Shown: positions 51,002-63,719, numbered from the stretch's first letter. The stretch: 64,000 nt of DNA from Hemicentrotus pulcherrimus (GCA_003118195.1 BEXV01000854.1:88723-152722), one strand, 5' to 3'. Numbers and translations are program-made. Notes: generated by a model from the letters alone, not told the origin.

Positions 51002-51032
51002 CGAAAGAGAGAGGGAGAGGGAGAGGGAGGGT
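51002..51032. repeat. GA/GGGAGA purine microsatellite
   Basis: GAAAGAGAGAGGGAGAGGG-type purine run on the + strand in intron 2. Confidence 0.9.
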
Positions 51033-51969
51033 GGAAGAGAGATATACAGGGATGGAGAGAAAAAGAAAGGAAGCATATATTGACTCGTAAGACGAATCCG
51101 ATGACCATCTGCTTTCTTTCGAAATCCAGGCTCCCCCTCTAAAAACATCAAGCAAAGTGACGCATTGAAATAACATGGAAATCAATAAACAGGCTGGAGT
51201 AATGAGTCTAGATAAGTCTTCCCGAATCGGAGGGGGAAAAGTATGGAACGCCACTCCTTGACGTCGATGCATATTATATATTAAATAAACAACGCGTTAA
51301 TGATATCGCTGGAATCTCCACAGAAATCGAAGAAACCATTTTTTCCTCCCATATAATTATACCACTTCCCAAAATACAATGGTCATACAAGGTCCCCGAA
51401 GCCTTTGAATTATTTTCATTGTTCGAAAAGGAATTTTAGACTTCAGAAAACGGCCTCATTATCCAGGATAATGTTGGTGTTATCATCAAATAATACATGT
51501 TTATTACTGTAAGTTGGGTCATGGAAACAGAGTAAGAATAATCTATAAAATATACAAATTAAATTTCTGACGCTAATCGCCGTGAGAAAAGTTGGCACCT
51601 CACAAGATATAGCAAATCAATCCTTCATTTTGTGTAATGGATTCTCAGAATACTAGTCCTAAAAGCATTAAACCAGTTGATATGTATATATTATATCTTC
51701 CTGTTGTATCAACAGTTTTGCTGCCCCCATGTGTAAATAAATTTGTTCTCATAGTTTCAAAAGGTGAATCTAAATCTGTTCAATTAAAGTCATAATGTTC
51801 ACTGTACCCATTTCTCGGTATGTCTCCAATGTTTTAAGGCGGACTTTCCCTTTAATAATCCACTATCTCTCTCCTCTGGTATTCTTCTGCAACATAACGA
51901 TTATAATATAGTGTCTAATTGGTCTAATAACTATAAATAAGGTGTTCCTACGTGTATTGCCTATATGTA

Positions 51970-52244
51970 GAGGTGTCGTTGGCCGGTGGATACGTCGTCA
52001 GACTGAGCATCACATGGTATGCGATTCGAGACCCACCACGGCACTCATACCTTTCAAAAGACATTAATCTACATTGCCTCGTTCCACTGAGATATAATAT
52101 GGATACCGGTAGGAAGGAATTCCCTGAATGATGTGAACACCGATATTGGTAGCCTTGAAGAGCCGGAGTAATATTAAAGCGTCTTGAGCACCTTTCTTGG
52201 AGGATATGTGCGCTATAAATATATCCAATATAAATATTATTATT
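51970..52244 (+). repeat. tRNA-derived SINE
   Basis: The head reads GTCGTTGGCCGGTGGATACG (A-box region) and GATTCGAGACC (B box, about 52022-52032). The body includes ACATTAATCTACATTGCC, shared with the minus-strand SINE at 15105-15333. The tail, GCGCTATAAATATATCC followed by AATATTATTATT, is typical of sea urchin SINEs as I remember them. It lies in Pax6 intron 2 in the sense orientation. Confidence 0.8.
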
Positions 52245-53754
52245 TCATACGTATTGCAGTCGCAAAGCCCCCTAATATATTACATAAAAATACTCCGTCT
52301 CCACCTGCAATAAAATTCCTTTCCGCTACAACCATAAGCCTTTCTAACACAAACTCTCTAATTAGAGGCCAATAAAACAAAATCCAAATTAACAAGCGTA
52401 AAATATGGGTTACCCCAAGCGTAACGAATCCCTATTTTGGCTCGTTATAGGTCGATTGTCTCTTTGCTATCGATTTCAACTCACGTTTCAAACATTCAAC
52501 GTTGTCCTCGCTTTTAGATATTACCGCACAGCCATCGATCGCTTTAGTCGTTTTAATACATGCTATTGATTATTTTCAAGCTCGCTTAGCAAAGAAAAGC
52601 ACAGTGCATATACGTTTTTCATTTTGCAGTAATGCTGAAACGTTTAGGCTAGCGCTTCACAAGATTAAAAATGTTGCTGTGTATGTATATTCAAAGGCGA
52701 ATGGTTGCTGAAATTGTTAGACAACTGAGAACAAAACGTATAATCTTATGTAAATGTGGTTACAAAATGTATGCATACAATGCATTTCATGATAACAGTA
52801 TTATCAAACAACATATATTTATTTATTTAGGTCCTCACCTTTTTCAGATGCTGCCCAATATCCAAGTAACAATTCTGAAAGAGACGATAAAAGACACTTA
52901 AAGTGCAAACAAATGTTTCACTAAAGACCTACAGCCTACAAAAACATGACTAATGGAAAATATATCTGTTGAGTACGATTAGACTTTGTATTTCTATATG
53001 CTACCGACTTCATTCTATTTAAGATGAATGAAAAGGTCCACGTTGCTTAAGAGAAGAGTCATACTGTTATTTACTAAGAATTTGTAATCAGTGGCATAGT
53101 GCCGAAAAATGTGGTTTAAATTCTCTGCCATGTTTAATCCGCTTAAATGCATTGCGTTAGTAATTCAATTTCATATTGTGCAAAATGTTTACTTTTTAAT
53201 CCATTATGTATCAGGGTGCATTATGAATGAAAATGCAAAACAAAATTACTGTCAGCTTACCCTCTTATTTGAATTTCATGATAACGCCTTTTTCCTTTCT
53301 TTTTTGTCAATACATATTTACAGTAATTCATAGGGTTCTTAGGGTTTATACTTGACCTTAAGTAATTGAACCACGTAACAATAACTGTTATTAGTTACTG
53401 AAATCGTGGTATTTGATTGGATGGGAGCCGGTTTGCCACAAAAATTTAGCATTTGTTATTGCTAACGAGTTTTATGAAACAGGGCCCAGGTGTAACTTAG
53501 GCTGCTTACAAGAATTAGGACTTTAGTGAACAGAGCACCGTATTCATACTGTACATAATATATATATATATATTGTGAAGTCTAAGTTGTAACATCAGAC
53601 ATAATGTATTCTTCCACAAATTATAAGACCTAAGTGTAGGCAGGGCTTCAGTTGCAGATTTCAAGCTCTGTTAATTAGACGTTTTAAACGGTATACCCAT
53701 TAGGAAAATGCATTTCTAATACCTTATTTTTCTTTATTTCTATCATTCATGCAG

Positions 53755-53947
53755 GTGTCGTCCATCAACCGGGTATTACGCAATCTTGCTGCAGAAAAGA
53801 CCATGGGTCATGGGGACATGTTCGACAAACTGCGCATGCTCAATGGCCAGTGGGCGCGGTCAGGACCTTGGTACGCCCCCAATGTCAATCCTGCTATGCC
53901 GGGTCAACCTCTCGGTCACCACACCATGGAACCCTTCAAAAAGGAAG
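53755..53947 (+). CDS. pax6: Pax6, coding exon 3 (end of paired domain and linker)
   Basis: Encodes residues 155-218 and the first base of codon 219. It opens [15 protein letters not shown], the last helix of the paired domain, joined in phase 0 after NIPS exactly as in vertebrate PAX6. It continues [11 protein letters not shown], the conserved motif after the paired domain ([11 protein letters not shown] in vertebrates), then [20 protein letters not shown], the start of the linker before the homeodomain. The acceptor is TTCATGCAG ending at 53754. The donor is AAGGAAG followed by GTAAGT at 53947/53948, phase 1, again as in vertebrates. The next exon, which should finish the linker and start the homeodomain, was not found in the remaining 10 kb. 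Confidence 0.97.
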
Positions 53948-54685
53948 GTAAGTCGTCTTTGTATAAAAGCACATGTTCAAACCATTGTGTCCCCTTATTT
54001 ACTTAGATGTACCTCAGCTCCTTCGTTTCTCATTCCCAAGCCCAGAAAGAAGACTGGCTTTAAATGCTTTCAATGTGTAGCACCACAACTAATATAAGAA
54101 ATAGAACTTCACGTGACTTCTCAAAAACATCTGAAAACAAATCTCTACGATTTCTTTTAATTGTTTCTTTGACTTATTGACAACGCCTTGTATCCTGTAG
54201 AAAAGGCGTTACGAGCTTTGATCAGATCCAATATTATTATTATTGGCAGTAGTAGTATTAATAGCGTTACTGACCTCATACAACATTATTTTATATGGTG
54301 ATTCTATCAATCTGCAAGTTCTAGAGCTGTTGATAAGGTCAATTCAACTGACACCGAAAAATAAACGAATCTGAAACTGAAACTGAATGAGGTGGTGAAA
54401 TATTAATCTTTATATCAAATTATGATGATAATGTCATATTTTGTGGTAAAGGTTCGGATATCCAATGACCATATGCCTTGGGCTTGCCCAAATATAACTT
54501 GTTACTATAGTTCTAACACTGGATATGCGTATAATAGCAACCATCTTGCACCCTTGTTAAGCTGGCGTGTGCGATACCCTTCCAATGCCTGAAATAAAAC
54601 AGAAAACATAAAGATCCCACTCGAGAATGAATAGATCAGTGTTATTGATAAGAGGTCTCAACAAGACAAAACATGGTCAATGGTT

Positions 54686-54745
54686 GGATTCGATCCACAT
54701 TGTATAATCCATAGTGAGCTCCTGAGAAAAGTAGAGGATTGACGT
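54686..54745 (-). repeat. tRNA-like relic
   Basis: On the minus strand GGATCGAATCC (54696-54686) is close to a B box. The upstream A-box region, TCTCAGGAGCTCA, is only a loose match. Probably an old SINE head. Confidence 0.3.
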
Positions 54746-56974
54746 CATTATAAGACCAAAACTTTTATTGAAGTAAACATAGAGACAATGCATTGCAAAA
54801 GTGGCGAGCATAAATCCATTGCGATATATCCGAAACTTAAAACCCATTTTCCATATTCTATATCATTACCACTAAATTTTCTTTTCTATTGTAGTAGTTT
54901 AATCAAAATGGATTTAGATGCTAAGAAAGTGAGATATATACCACAAAGCTATTATAAATCCTTGGTAGATTCGGCATGTTCTACTGCTTAGTGTTGCTCT
55001 TTAAGTATTATGATTTTTTTGTTGCTTTTTAATGGTATTTTTCATTACATGAAAAATACTTGAACATTCAAGTCCATTATTTCTTCATATGAGTCTTCAA
55101 GCACTTCACAGCGGAAATGAAAATACATTGCGGCGATGTACATTTATTGCAAAACATAAATACTCTTCAGAAAATTCCCAATATGATGCAGATGACTGTT
55201 TACAATCGGATCCTTTTCCCATTTATAAACAGACGCTTTAAATGTAATGATTTGACCACATACTTGTAAAATTCAAAAGGCGACACATGCTCACAAACAC
55301 CATTCCAGGTTCTCAAGATGGTGATATGATGGTGGAAGCTTAATTCAAACATTCGATAAAGTATGCAGGAAGTGCAATATCGTGAACCCTTTCTGTCTTT
55401 TCTTCTCCAAAAAAAATCGATGAAAATCAAATAATCGACTGGAGCTGTATCTAAACGTCACATATCGCAATCGCGATGATTTATTGCTACCTTTAGCAAA
55501 TGTACTTTTGCACAAATTCTCGGGTCACTTGAACTTTTCTGCCTTACCCCGCGTTGCCATGGTTTCCAATAATTCGAGGGAAACTTGTTACACGCATGCC
55601 TTAGCATTGTCTCCCGTTATTCCTTCCATTTCTTATTTTTCTACCATAAACCCAGTCTCATTGCGATATATTTGTGCGCGGATGCATGTGCTAATTTATT
55701 ATTAGTAACGAATATTTGTCTAACTGCAACGTCATATTAAGGAGAAGCTTTAATTTTTTATGAATGCCACATAGACCTTTATATTTAATATTAAAAAGTA
55801 ACAACATTTTGACAGGGTAATGCATGATACGAATAATAGTTTGTGTTCTTGTATCATAATCATATCATGTGAAGGTTTTTTTTTCATTATCTTTCCTTCT
55901 TAGGTTTATTTTTAAAAAATAAATATCTTGTAATTTTTTTGTAATTTCTTGTAATTTCATTCTTTGAGAGTTTTTGTTGTCACAAAATTCATTCGAACTT
56001 TTGCTTTAAAACTAGTGCAAATTTGCCCGCGTTAATGAGAATTATGAATCGTGAACTATTGAACTTACAATGAAAACGAAAAATTGTTAATTCCAAATAT
56101 AGTCCCTTTCACAAACTAAACGATTCGTAAAGCGATGACGTAATACATTGATATTTTCACTTTGACGCGTGCAGACTGAAGAAAGTAATGCAAAACAATA
56201 ATGTGTTCATGCGTCCATTGATATATTAAGCGCACATATCAACATTCTTCTTCTCGCAAGGGAAATAAATGATATCAACTTGAATATGATTGTAGTCGAA
56301 CAAAACGTTTCCAATTAACTTCTTTTTATCGTTCTTTAAAAAAAAAAAAAACTTTTATTAATCTGTTTAGTCATTCTCTGATTTTATTTTAAGGAATTTA
56401 ATGCCAGGGTAGATATTCCCTTTAAGAAAGGACATCACAGAGGATGCAATCATGTACGTTATATCAAGGATACAATGTTTCTTGCCCTGTTTTGCTGACT
56501 ATTAGGGCATCACTAAAGCCGTATCAGGGACTACGTAGGCAGGTAATTTAGGGGAAGCAGCGAACAGAATCAAGTCAAGGAAATAATATGCAAGGATGTA
56601 GTCTGTTCTGTGCACAATTTCGTTGGCCGTCGGTGCGTTATTGCGATCCATGGATGGCAGGAGGTCCGTGGTGAAATTGGACCATTGTGATTCTGTGGCG
56701 TCGCGGAATTACGAAAATTCATGTAACCTCGCGTCCAGTTTCACTTGGGTACTGCAGGATGCACCAATGGGGTGTCGGAGAGTGCGTAGGTACTCGTTAC
56801 AGACCTTTAACCTGTTTAATTGTGTATTCCAATTTAAGCATGTTTTCTTTCAAGAACACATGGTTACTAGATGGGATCCACTGTACGTACAACATTCATT
56901 CGTAGGTCTGGCAAACCTCTGGCAAACTTTTGAGTTGTCATGAGAGACATTTATGTTCAAGAAGCAAACATAAA

Positions 56975-57086
56975 GGCCCGAATTTACAAAGGTTCAGAAA
57001 AACCTTGGTCTGAAACGCGTCAAAACGCATCATATGACGCACATAAACCTAGGTTTGTCGAAAAACCTCCTTTGTGAATTCGGGCC
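56975..57086. mobile_element. Foldback inverted-repeat element, 112 bp
   Basis: The left end is GGCCCGAATTTACAAAGG and the right end on the minus strand is GGCCCGAATTCACAAAGG. Further in, both halves have AAACCT/AGGTTT and GACGC words arranged so that nearly the whole element can fold on itself. AAA flanks the right end and ATAAA the left, which may be a short target duplication. It has no coding capacity. Confidence 0.7.
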
Positions 57087-57819
57087 AAAGTTAGTCAACA
57101 GGTTACTTGAAAAGTACTGCTGTTAATTCATGCGCATGCCCACCCCATTGGTGAATATGTATAGTGAAATACGCGTCATATTTCTCTATTATTATAAGAA
57201 GCTCAAAATAATACGCGCAGCACCTTGTTGCGCGTATTTGCCTTTCATTTACACGTTTTTAAAAAGAACCGGGATTGTTTTTTGTTTGTTGGTTTGTTTT
57301 TTGTTTTTTTTTGAGGCGGTTGTCTGCATCATATCTAAATGTGTCTTTTGTCAATGTTTCCTATGCGCATTCCCCCGGTGCTCTTACCATAGGATTTCAA
57401 AAAAACTCGAAGGATGCAAAGACGAGAATATGTTTGCGACAATGCTAACATTCTGTCTATCATCTTGCCGCAATTAATTATTCTATTAAAACACAATTTT
57501 TTTTTTCTTCTCCATTCGGCAGTGCGATTCATATTCAAGATAATCAGGGAAATTCCCTTCCAGCTTCGCGTGCCCAAAATGATTAGAATGTCCTCCACTT
57601 AATCTGCTTAATCGAAAGATGTTAGCTAACATTGATTCTCACTCTTACTATACTCCATGAATGTGAAGTCTGTGTTTATTTTTGTTTGTTTTTAAATAAA
57701 AGTACAAGCCAAGCATTTCAACTATACTTTCATTCATTAGCATATCTTTTATTTACCTCGATATTTATTTGACACCTGAAAAGAAAAATTTTAAAAGGAA
57801 TGTAATGAATACTTTATTT

Positions 57820-57895
57820 ATTCTATTCTATTTTATTTCAATTTTTTATTTTTTATTTAATCTTATTTTATTACATTTCATTTTATTAACTTCTT
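57820..57895. repeat. TATTT-rich low-complexity run
   Basis: Repeated ATTTT, TATTT and ATTCT words on the + strand. Confidence 0.8.
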
Positions 57896-58314
57896 TGCAT
57901 ACATATACAACTAAGAAAAAAATACATTAAGAACAAAACTTATTTCACCCCCCTGTACCCCATAAAATGTGTCCAGCTTTTTCCAATTGGACTCAAAATA
58001 AACAAACATCCTAGGTAATACAACGAAGGCTGGAATAGACAATAGTTTTATGGAGACATTATTTATGATTGAGGTATGTAGAAAGATACAGATAAGAAGC
58101 GTGCCGTGGTTGAAGGGGTCTCGTGTGTTGGTAGCCACGTGGTACACGAGACAGGTAATCATACGAGATAATCGAATGAAACAATCTTGGTAGTCGTTCT
58201 TGCGTAATAGATCAGAACGTCTCGCGCTCTCATCCTACCGACTATCACCTGGTAGACGACGCTCTCGAGCCTCCAGGTGCTAATGCGTAGCGGGACACTA
58301 GGGGTGTCAGGTAG

Positions 58315-58825
58315 GTAAGGGGGAGAGGATGGGTGAAATTGTGGATCGGGGTGGGTGAAGGGGAGGGTGAAGGTGGTGGGAGGGGTGTGTGAAGATAGAG
58401 AGAGAGAGGAATAGATGAATATAGTGGTGAGGGTGGGTGACATTGGGGAGAGGGGTTTGTGAAGGTGGGGGAGAGGTGGGTTAAATTTTGTAGAGATGGG
58501 TGAAAGTAGGGAGACAGGTTTGTGAAATTGGGGAGAGGGGTTTGTGAAGGTGGGGGAGAGCGGCGGGTACATGGGGGGAGGGTGAACGACAGTAAAAGGG
58601 GACAGGTGAAGATGGGGTGAGGTGGATGAAGGTTTGGGATAATGGTAGAGGGGCTTTCGAAGGTGTGGGAGAGGTGGGTGAAAGTTGGGAGAGGTGGGTG
58701 AAAGTAGGGAGAGGGGTTTGTGAAGGTGGGGAAAGGGATGAAAAACTATGGGGAAATGGATGAGCTAAAGTGGGGAGAGGGGATTGGGAAAGTGGGAGAG
58801 GGTTTGCTGAAAGTGGGAAGAGAAG
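58315..58825 (+). repeat. G-rich minisatellite, about 21-22 bp unit
   Basis: More than twenty degenerate units related to GTGAAGGTGGGGAGAGGGG plus TTT or GT. Examples lie at 58435-58460, 58470-58500, 58530-58560 and 58680-58740. Units vary in the number of G residues and in AAAG/AAGG. The + strand, which is the Pax6 sense strand, carries closely spaced runs of three to six G. The array creates a Pro/Ser-rich open frame on the minus strand that I discount. Confidence 0.85.
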
Positions 58826-59214
58826 GCCGCGACTGTATAATATTATACGATTTTAAGGACCTCATTTTCAAGCTATTTTATTTCGTTGTATGAATTGGAT
58901 TTTACATCAGAATTCCTACAATGATATATAAGAACGTTATATGTCATTCTGCTGGCATTAAAGTAACGACAAAATATCGAACTATGGATAGAAAGGTGAG
59001 CAAAACTCCTTAGATAATTTACAAGATCATTCCAAAAGGATGAGGGGACAAAGAAATGCTGTAAATACCACGTCCATATAGTATGAGGTAGGGAGGGGAA
59101 TATAGAGAGAGGGAGGACGGGGAATAGACGTTTCGTGTCTGCAGTTAATTTGCCGTGAAAGTTCTCTCATTAATTAGTTTTATGTCATCTCCCTCCAGGC
59201 TCAATGTATGTAGA

Positions 59215-59500
59215 TTTTAAGCCGCGCTCTCTCTGTTTCTATCTCTCTCCCTCTTTCCCTACCCGTATTTTCCCCTCTCTTTTAGTTTTTAAGTGTGTTT
59301 CCCCATTTTCACTCCTTTCCACTCTTTTTCATCAATCTTTCCCTCTCTTCATCGCTTCCTCTCCTATCCTTTTTTTCTTATACTTTCACTACATCCTTCC
59401 CTCTCTTTCCGTCTTCTTCCCATCTCGCCTCTCTTTCTCTGTTTGTCCAAACCTTTTTTCTTTCTCTCTCTCTCTCTCTTACTATCTAATACTGTCTCTC
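59215..59500. repeat. Polypyrimidine tract
   Basis: Long C/T-rich run on the + strand ending in a CT microsatellite near 59463-59480. It gives three overlapping Ser/Phe/Leu-rich frames that are artefacts. Confidence 0.85.
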
Positions 59501-60668
59501 ACCCAATCATTTTTGTTCTTGAGCTATTCTTGATGGCGAAATATCAGAAATCATGAACATTTTGAAGTCTGACATACGATGGACATTTCCCCATTTTCTC
59601 AAAAAAAAAAGGTACTTTAATCTTTCCGTGTCTTCCTTATCCTTCGTTTCCCTCACTTACATCTCCCTCTATTCCAAAATGTACAAATATTCGTGTTCAT
59701 TTATTAACAGGCCACTCAATAAAAAGCAACTTCGCTGAATATAAGTTGACATGTTATTTGAAAATCAACGGGATCGGGTGAACTATAGAGTTTTTAAATC
59801 TCACACACTTTTTTTTTTAAATGTTCATTTATTTTTAGTTACTTACCACTTTGTTAGATGAAACACCCCAATCATCAATGTTTGTTTTTTATCAGCAGTT
59901 TACCATTTATTTTAGTTTCAATTAAATAATTCATTGTATTCATGGAACATAATGCATGAAGAAAATTTGTTGAAAGTGAAAAGAATTGAACTCGAAAAAA
60001 AAAAGAAAATCAACAGACGTATTCAATAAGCTGCATTGAAATAAAAATTCATAAACATCAATAAAATACCCAGCCATTACATGGACAGAATACAGATATA
60101 CCTTCAATTGTGAAATGCCACACAGTATTCATGGACACTATTTGCTTCATCAAACACCAATAAGATTCGATGAGGAAATCGAGAATAATTTGACAAGAAA
60201 TTAGACCAAATATAATATTACGAGGACATGGTCACCTTAGCGCTACCATAACCGCAAATCAGTGGGGTAAGTTGGGGAAAGTGTGAATCCTATACAAACC
60301 CTACACCCATATGCCCCCTGTCCGCCATCTAAGCTGACACATTAGAAGAACCGCTCATAATTATTATGTCTTTATAAACCATCATGAGGACATCCTCTGT
60401 CACTGCATCAACTCCCAATATAGTGCTCATAATGAATTATAACGTTGAAATATTGCAGTGGCGCTCAGGGATATAGTTACCTCGTATAAGCAATATAAGT
60501 GTGAGTGGATCGGGAGTTTGAAAAGTGTTGGGGGTATCCCAAAGGGGTAAGGGTCTGGATGACAGAGGTGGAAAATGATACGTCTTGTCCAGAATTGTCT
60601 CTGTCGGGATAGTGATCTCGACATCTTCATCATCACTGCCAAGGTGTCATTCCGCACTCATTAAACCC

Positions 60669-61176
60669 TTAAAGGGACTATGTCCCATTTCCAGGGCAAA
60701 AAAATGAAAAGGTCAAATTCCAACGGCATTTGAAAGATAATACTAATTTAGAACTTCCCTAAAAAAGGGGGGGCTTGAAAATATCTTTAAAAGTGGGAAA
60801 ATAATGACTATTAGTTGTCGAATCGACTGAAGAGCTATAGAACCAGTAAGTAATAGTCTGATTTTCAGACCATTGTACCGAATGGTTTAATTTTGGCCAT
60901 TACAAGAAGTTGGTTATTGATGTAGACAAATGCGCATGTACCCTTTACAGCTCATTTTATGTATGTTATTACCAAAGAAGGAAAAAAGCCAGTCAGCCAC
61001 TCAATAGTGTCTGACATTGAAGTCTAGCAAGCAAACGGGTTTCCTTGCATAATTTGAATATTAGGACACTGCTAACGTTTACATTTCACAGAAAGGACAT
61101 ACATGACATATTCATTGCTCCTGCAAAGTTTTACAGAATTTGATGTCGGCTGCAAAAGGGACATAGTATCTTTAAA
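60669..61176 (-). mobile_element. Inverted-repeat element, family A, copy 2
   Basis: Ends are TTAAAGGGACTATGTCCC on the left and, on the minus strand, TTTAAAGATACTATGTCCC on the right. Read on the minus strand, the interior aligns along its length with the element at 20033-20535, so the two are opposite-orientation copies about 40 kb apart. The innermost part of each end, GGGACTATGTCCC, is itself nearly palindromic. Open frames at its right edge (61072-61414, both strands) overlap its end and have no recognised domain. Confidence 0.8.
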
Positions 61177-61944
61177 GCCATTAACTTCAGTGTTATTTTT
61201 GCATATCGTAAGATATTGCCCCGATCTCAGTGACGTAGTCTTATTAGTTAAAACGAGCCATTTCATAGGTAAAGTCCTTAGAAATAGGTGCCATTTACCT
61301 TTAAGAAGTTTAAACATAAAATTTATATATTCCATCTATCATGTCTTGAATCGTTTCGCATGTGATATCAAGTTGACAACGTCAGATTATTTTAAAAGAA
61401 TAAATTCACAATGATTTATTTGATTTTCTAGTGATTTTAAGGCTTGGTATTGTAAGCTCTATATATTTTGGTCGTTCGTACAGCTTGCCTCGAATTTTGA
61501 TTATTCCCTTTCCCACTTTTTCACCCCATTTTGGAAACACGTATATGAAGTATGAAAATCACTTGGGATGGGTGATGAGAATGATCTATTTGATTGAGAA
61601 GGAGGTGCCTAAGTCCCTCGATATGTCTGCGAGCATGAATATACATTTCACACATCTACAGCTTCGACCAATATCTTACAAAATAAACTTACCATGTTGA
61701 TGTGTATATGTACTATGCCCTAGCGAAGTTAATCAGCTCTGCTAACTCCAATTAGTGACGCCTGTCTGTTAATCACAACCAGAGGGCGGAATTCATTAAC
61801 AACGCTTTGCTTCCTTCTTGATTGTTCTAATGGGTAAAATCTTTCAAAAAGAGCCTAATTTGTGCCTCTAAGACGTGACATTGTATCGTCACCATGGGAC
61901 GTAAATGTTTAAATAATAAAACGCGCTAAAAAGTGCATAAAAGC

Positions 61945-62314
61945 CTAACTAAACCCCACGTGTATATTCGGGAGTTTCTTCTTACGTGGCTGTACGGTAT
62001 AGCTCTGCCCATGGACCAGCTTATAAAATGATGGTCTTTGAGTAAACGAGGGCATGGATGGAGCGGGGCGGGACGACATACTTGCACGGGGCCGAAGCTG
62101 CGGTGTATTCAACCCCTGAAGCATCGTAAAGGTGTCATTTTGCGACTCGGAAACTGTCTTCCAATTCCCGCCCAAGTTCCTCAAGATCCCCTTCTATCGT
62201 CAGGATAATTCTGGTGATATCGAGTTTCGTCGCGTCGAAACGCTATCTTTGCATAGACACCCGATATGCAATTCGATCCGTCGTGGTGCGCGCGTCCTGG
62301 CGTGTTCTATCCAT
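61945..62314 (-). pseudogene. Decayed coding-like sequence, unknown family
   Basis: G+C-raised stretch. On the minus strand ATG at 62314-62312 opens MDRTRQDARTTTDRIAYRVS, meets TAG at codon 24 (62245-62243), and continues in the same frame with LDITRIILTIEGDLEELGRE, stopping at TGA 62137-62135. The adjoining frame then stays open through SESQNDTFTMLQGLNTPQ and HGQSYTVQPRKKKLPNIHVG to TAG 61947-61945. The pattern fits one protein-coding sequence with one nonsense change and one frameshift. The middle part looks like a coiled coil. I do not recognise the family. It may be a retrocopy or transposon fragment, or composition may have fooled me; a + strand frame across the same bases is also open. 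Confidence 0.4.
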
Positions 62315-63719
62315 GGAGCTTACTTAGCACGGCAGCCGAGTGTTCATGCTTTGTTTATTTCATGAAACGGCTAAGAGCAAACTGAAGATGTTGTATGGTT
62401 TCGCTTCATCACTTGATGATGTGCTTGTCACAATTACTGACAGGTTTTTGTCACTTGATATCTGTTTTGTTTGCTTTTCTTGCTCTTCCCAAATTTCTTT
62501 AAATTAGGCCAATAAAAACACAAAATATGTTTATGTTTTCTTTAACAAAACATTATTATATTATGTCACTAAAAATATTCACCCCTTTTTTTCTAGGTGT
62601 AGTTCCAGTTCCAAACCATAGTAGTTTTATCCATTGTTTGTTGTGATGCGTAAATCGCATTTATACAAAATTGAGAAGAACTGTGTGTCACTTAGGAAAG
62701 ATCGCAGCAAGCCTTTATTAATATGATAATCCCCAAAGTTTCTGAATTCCTATTCGTGTCGATTCTGCAGTTAAGAGAAATCCAACCCTTTTTTTCTCTG
62801 AGGTTTTTAAGTTCTTGATAGTCAGTTTTTAGACATCTTACTTCTTCTTACGGGTTAGAATTCCTCTTTTTGCGTCATGCTTGTCTTCCTAAATCTGTCC
62901 AATAAACGACATTAAACCTCTATCATCTTTGTTCTCTTTGTATTTTTTTTAATTTTTGAAAGGGATACTTTAGATATGTTGACATTTGCATGACAAGCAC
63001 TTAGCACTTTATCAAACAGGACATGATATTATTTTGACCTGAAAAACCTATTTCTCATGAATAGGCAACAGGCAATCCAGATGTCGAAAATTTCCCCCTA
63101 GATAGCGTCCTCCTCTCTGTGCTTGATGTGTCCTCCTGTCCCCTCCTTTCTCTCTTCAATCGAAGGTATAAAAGATCCCCGACAAACCCATTATCCAAAA
63201 GCATACACAGTAATAAAACCGTTTAATGTAAACGAATTCCCCATCTCCGTCCAATCCCTCCATAAATGCATTGCTCTGATGATGATCATCATCACCATAC
63301 CGTTACAGAGATTCATTGTCTCATGTTGACAACGCCACTTTCTAAAAGGTATCTGCCTTTCTCGTCCCTTTTTAAAATTACAAATTCAAACACCCCTGAT
63401 GATTATCATCATCCACAGGACCAAAATGAGGCAATTTTTATTTGCCTTTTGCATTTTATTTTCTCTCACTCTCCGGCACTTTAAAAAGTAAACAGGGAAA
63501 AAATGAGGAGGCTAAAAATGGGAGCGCTGTGGTTATTAAGGATGGCGTTTGAACGTGGAGAGCAGGATATGGAAAGCGAGGAACATGTTATTAGTCTCAC
63601 AGCAGGGGTGCCTCAATCTCCCCACTACATTACTGATGATTCAGTTCGGTTTGTCGCATATCTTTGCCCGCCTTGACTGCCAGGTTCACTGAAATATGGC
63701 GCCCTCATTTCCCAAGATC

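Larger units (their letters stand above)
40857..53754 (+). other. Pax6 intron 2 (12.9 kb)
   Basis: Begins GTAAGT and ends TTCATGCAG. Contents: an ATT/ATC microsatellite (41992-42095), a polypyrimidine tract (42385-42585), a CA-rich stretch (42746-42865), CpG-dense islands at 46550-46890 and 47885-48135, a smaller one at 50870-51000, a GA/GGGAGA run at 51002-51032, and a tRNA-derived SINE at 51970-52244. A TTAAAGGGAAAGTCC-type inverted-repeat end is at about 51830-51857. None of the longer open frames shows a known domain. Confidence 0.8.

Noticed and set aside
53948..54006. Continuation of the exon 3 frame past 53947
   Set aside because: A strong GTAAGT donor sits at 53948 and the phase equals that of vertebrate PAX6; the extra residues are intronic.
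55553..55566. RFX X-box GTTGCCATGGTTTC
   Set aside because: Only 12 of 14 positions fit the consensus and the second half site is poor.
56758..56781. Possible 24-bp linker micro-exon after TACTGCAG
   Set aside because: Phases fit and it would read about eight residues, but the donor GTGCGT is poor and the sequence does not resemble the Pax6 linker.
58159..58572. 137-codon Pro/Ser-rich minus-strand frame
   Set aside because: Read off the G-rich minisatellite; repeats of 21-22 bp keep a frame open without coding.
63167..63174. TATAAAAG as an internal Pax6 promoter
   Set aside because: TATA words are frequent in AT-rich DNA and there is no supporting motif cluster or CpG patch beside it.
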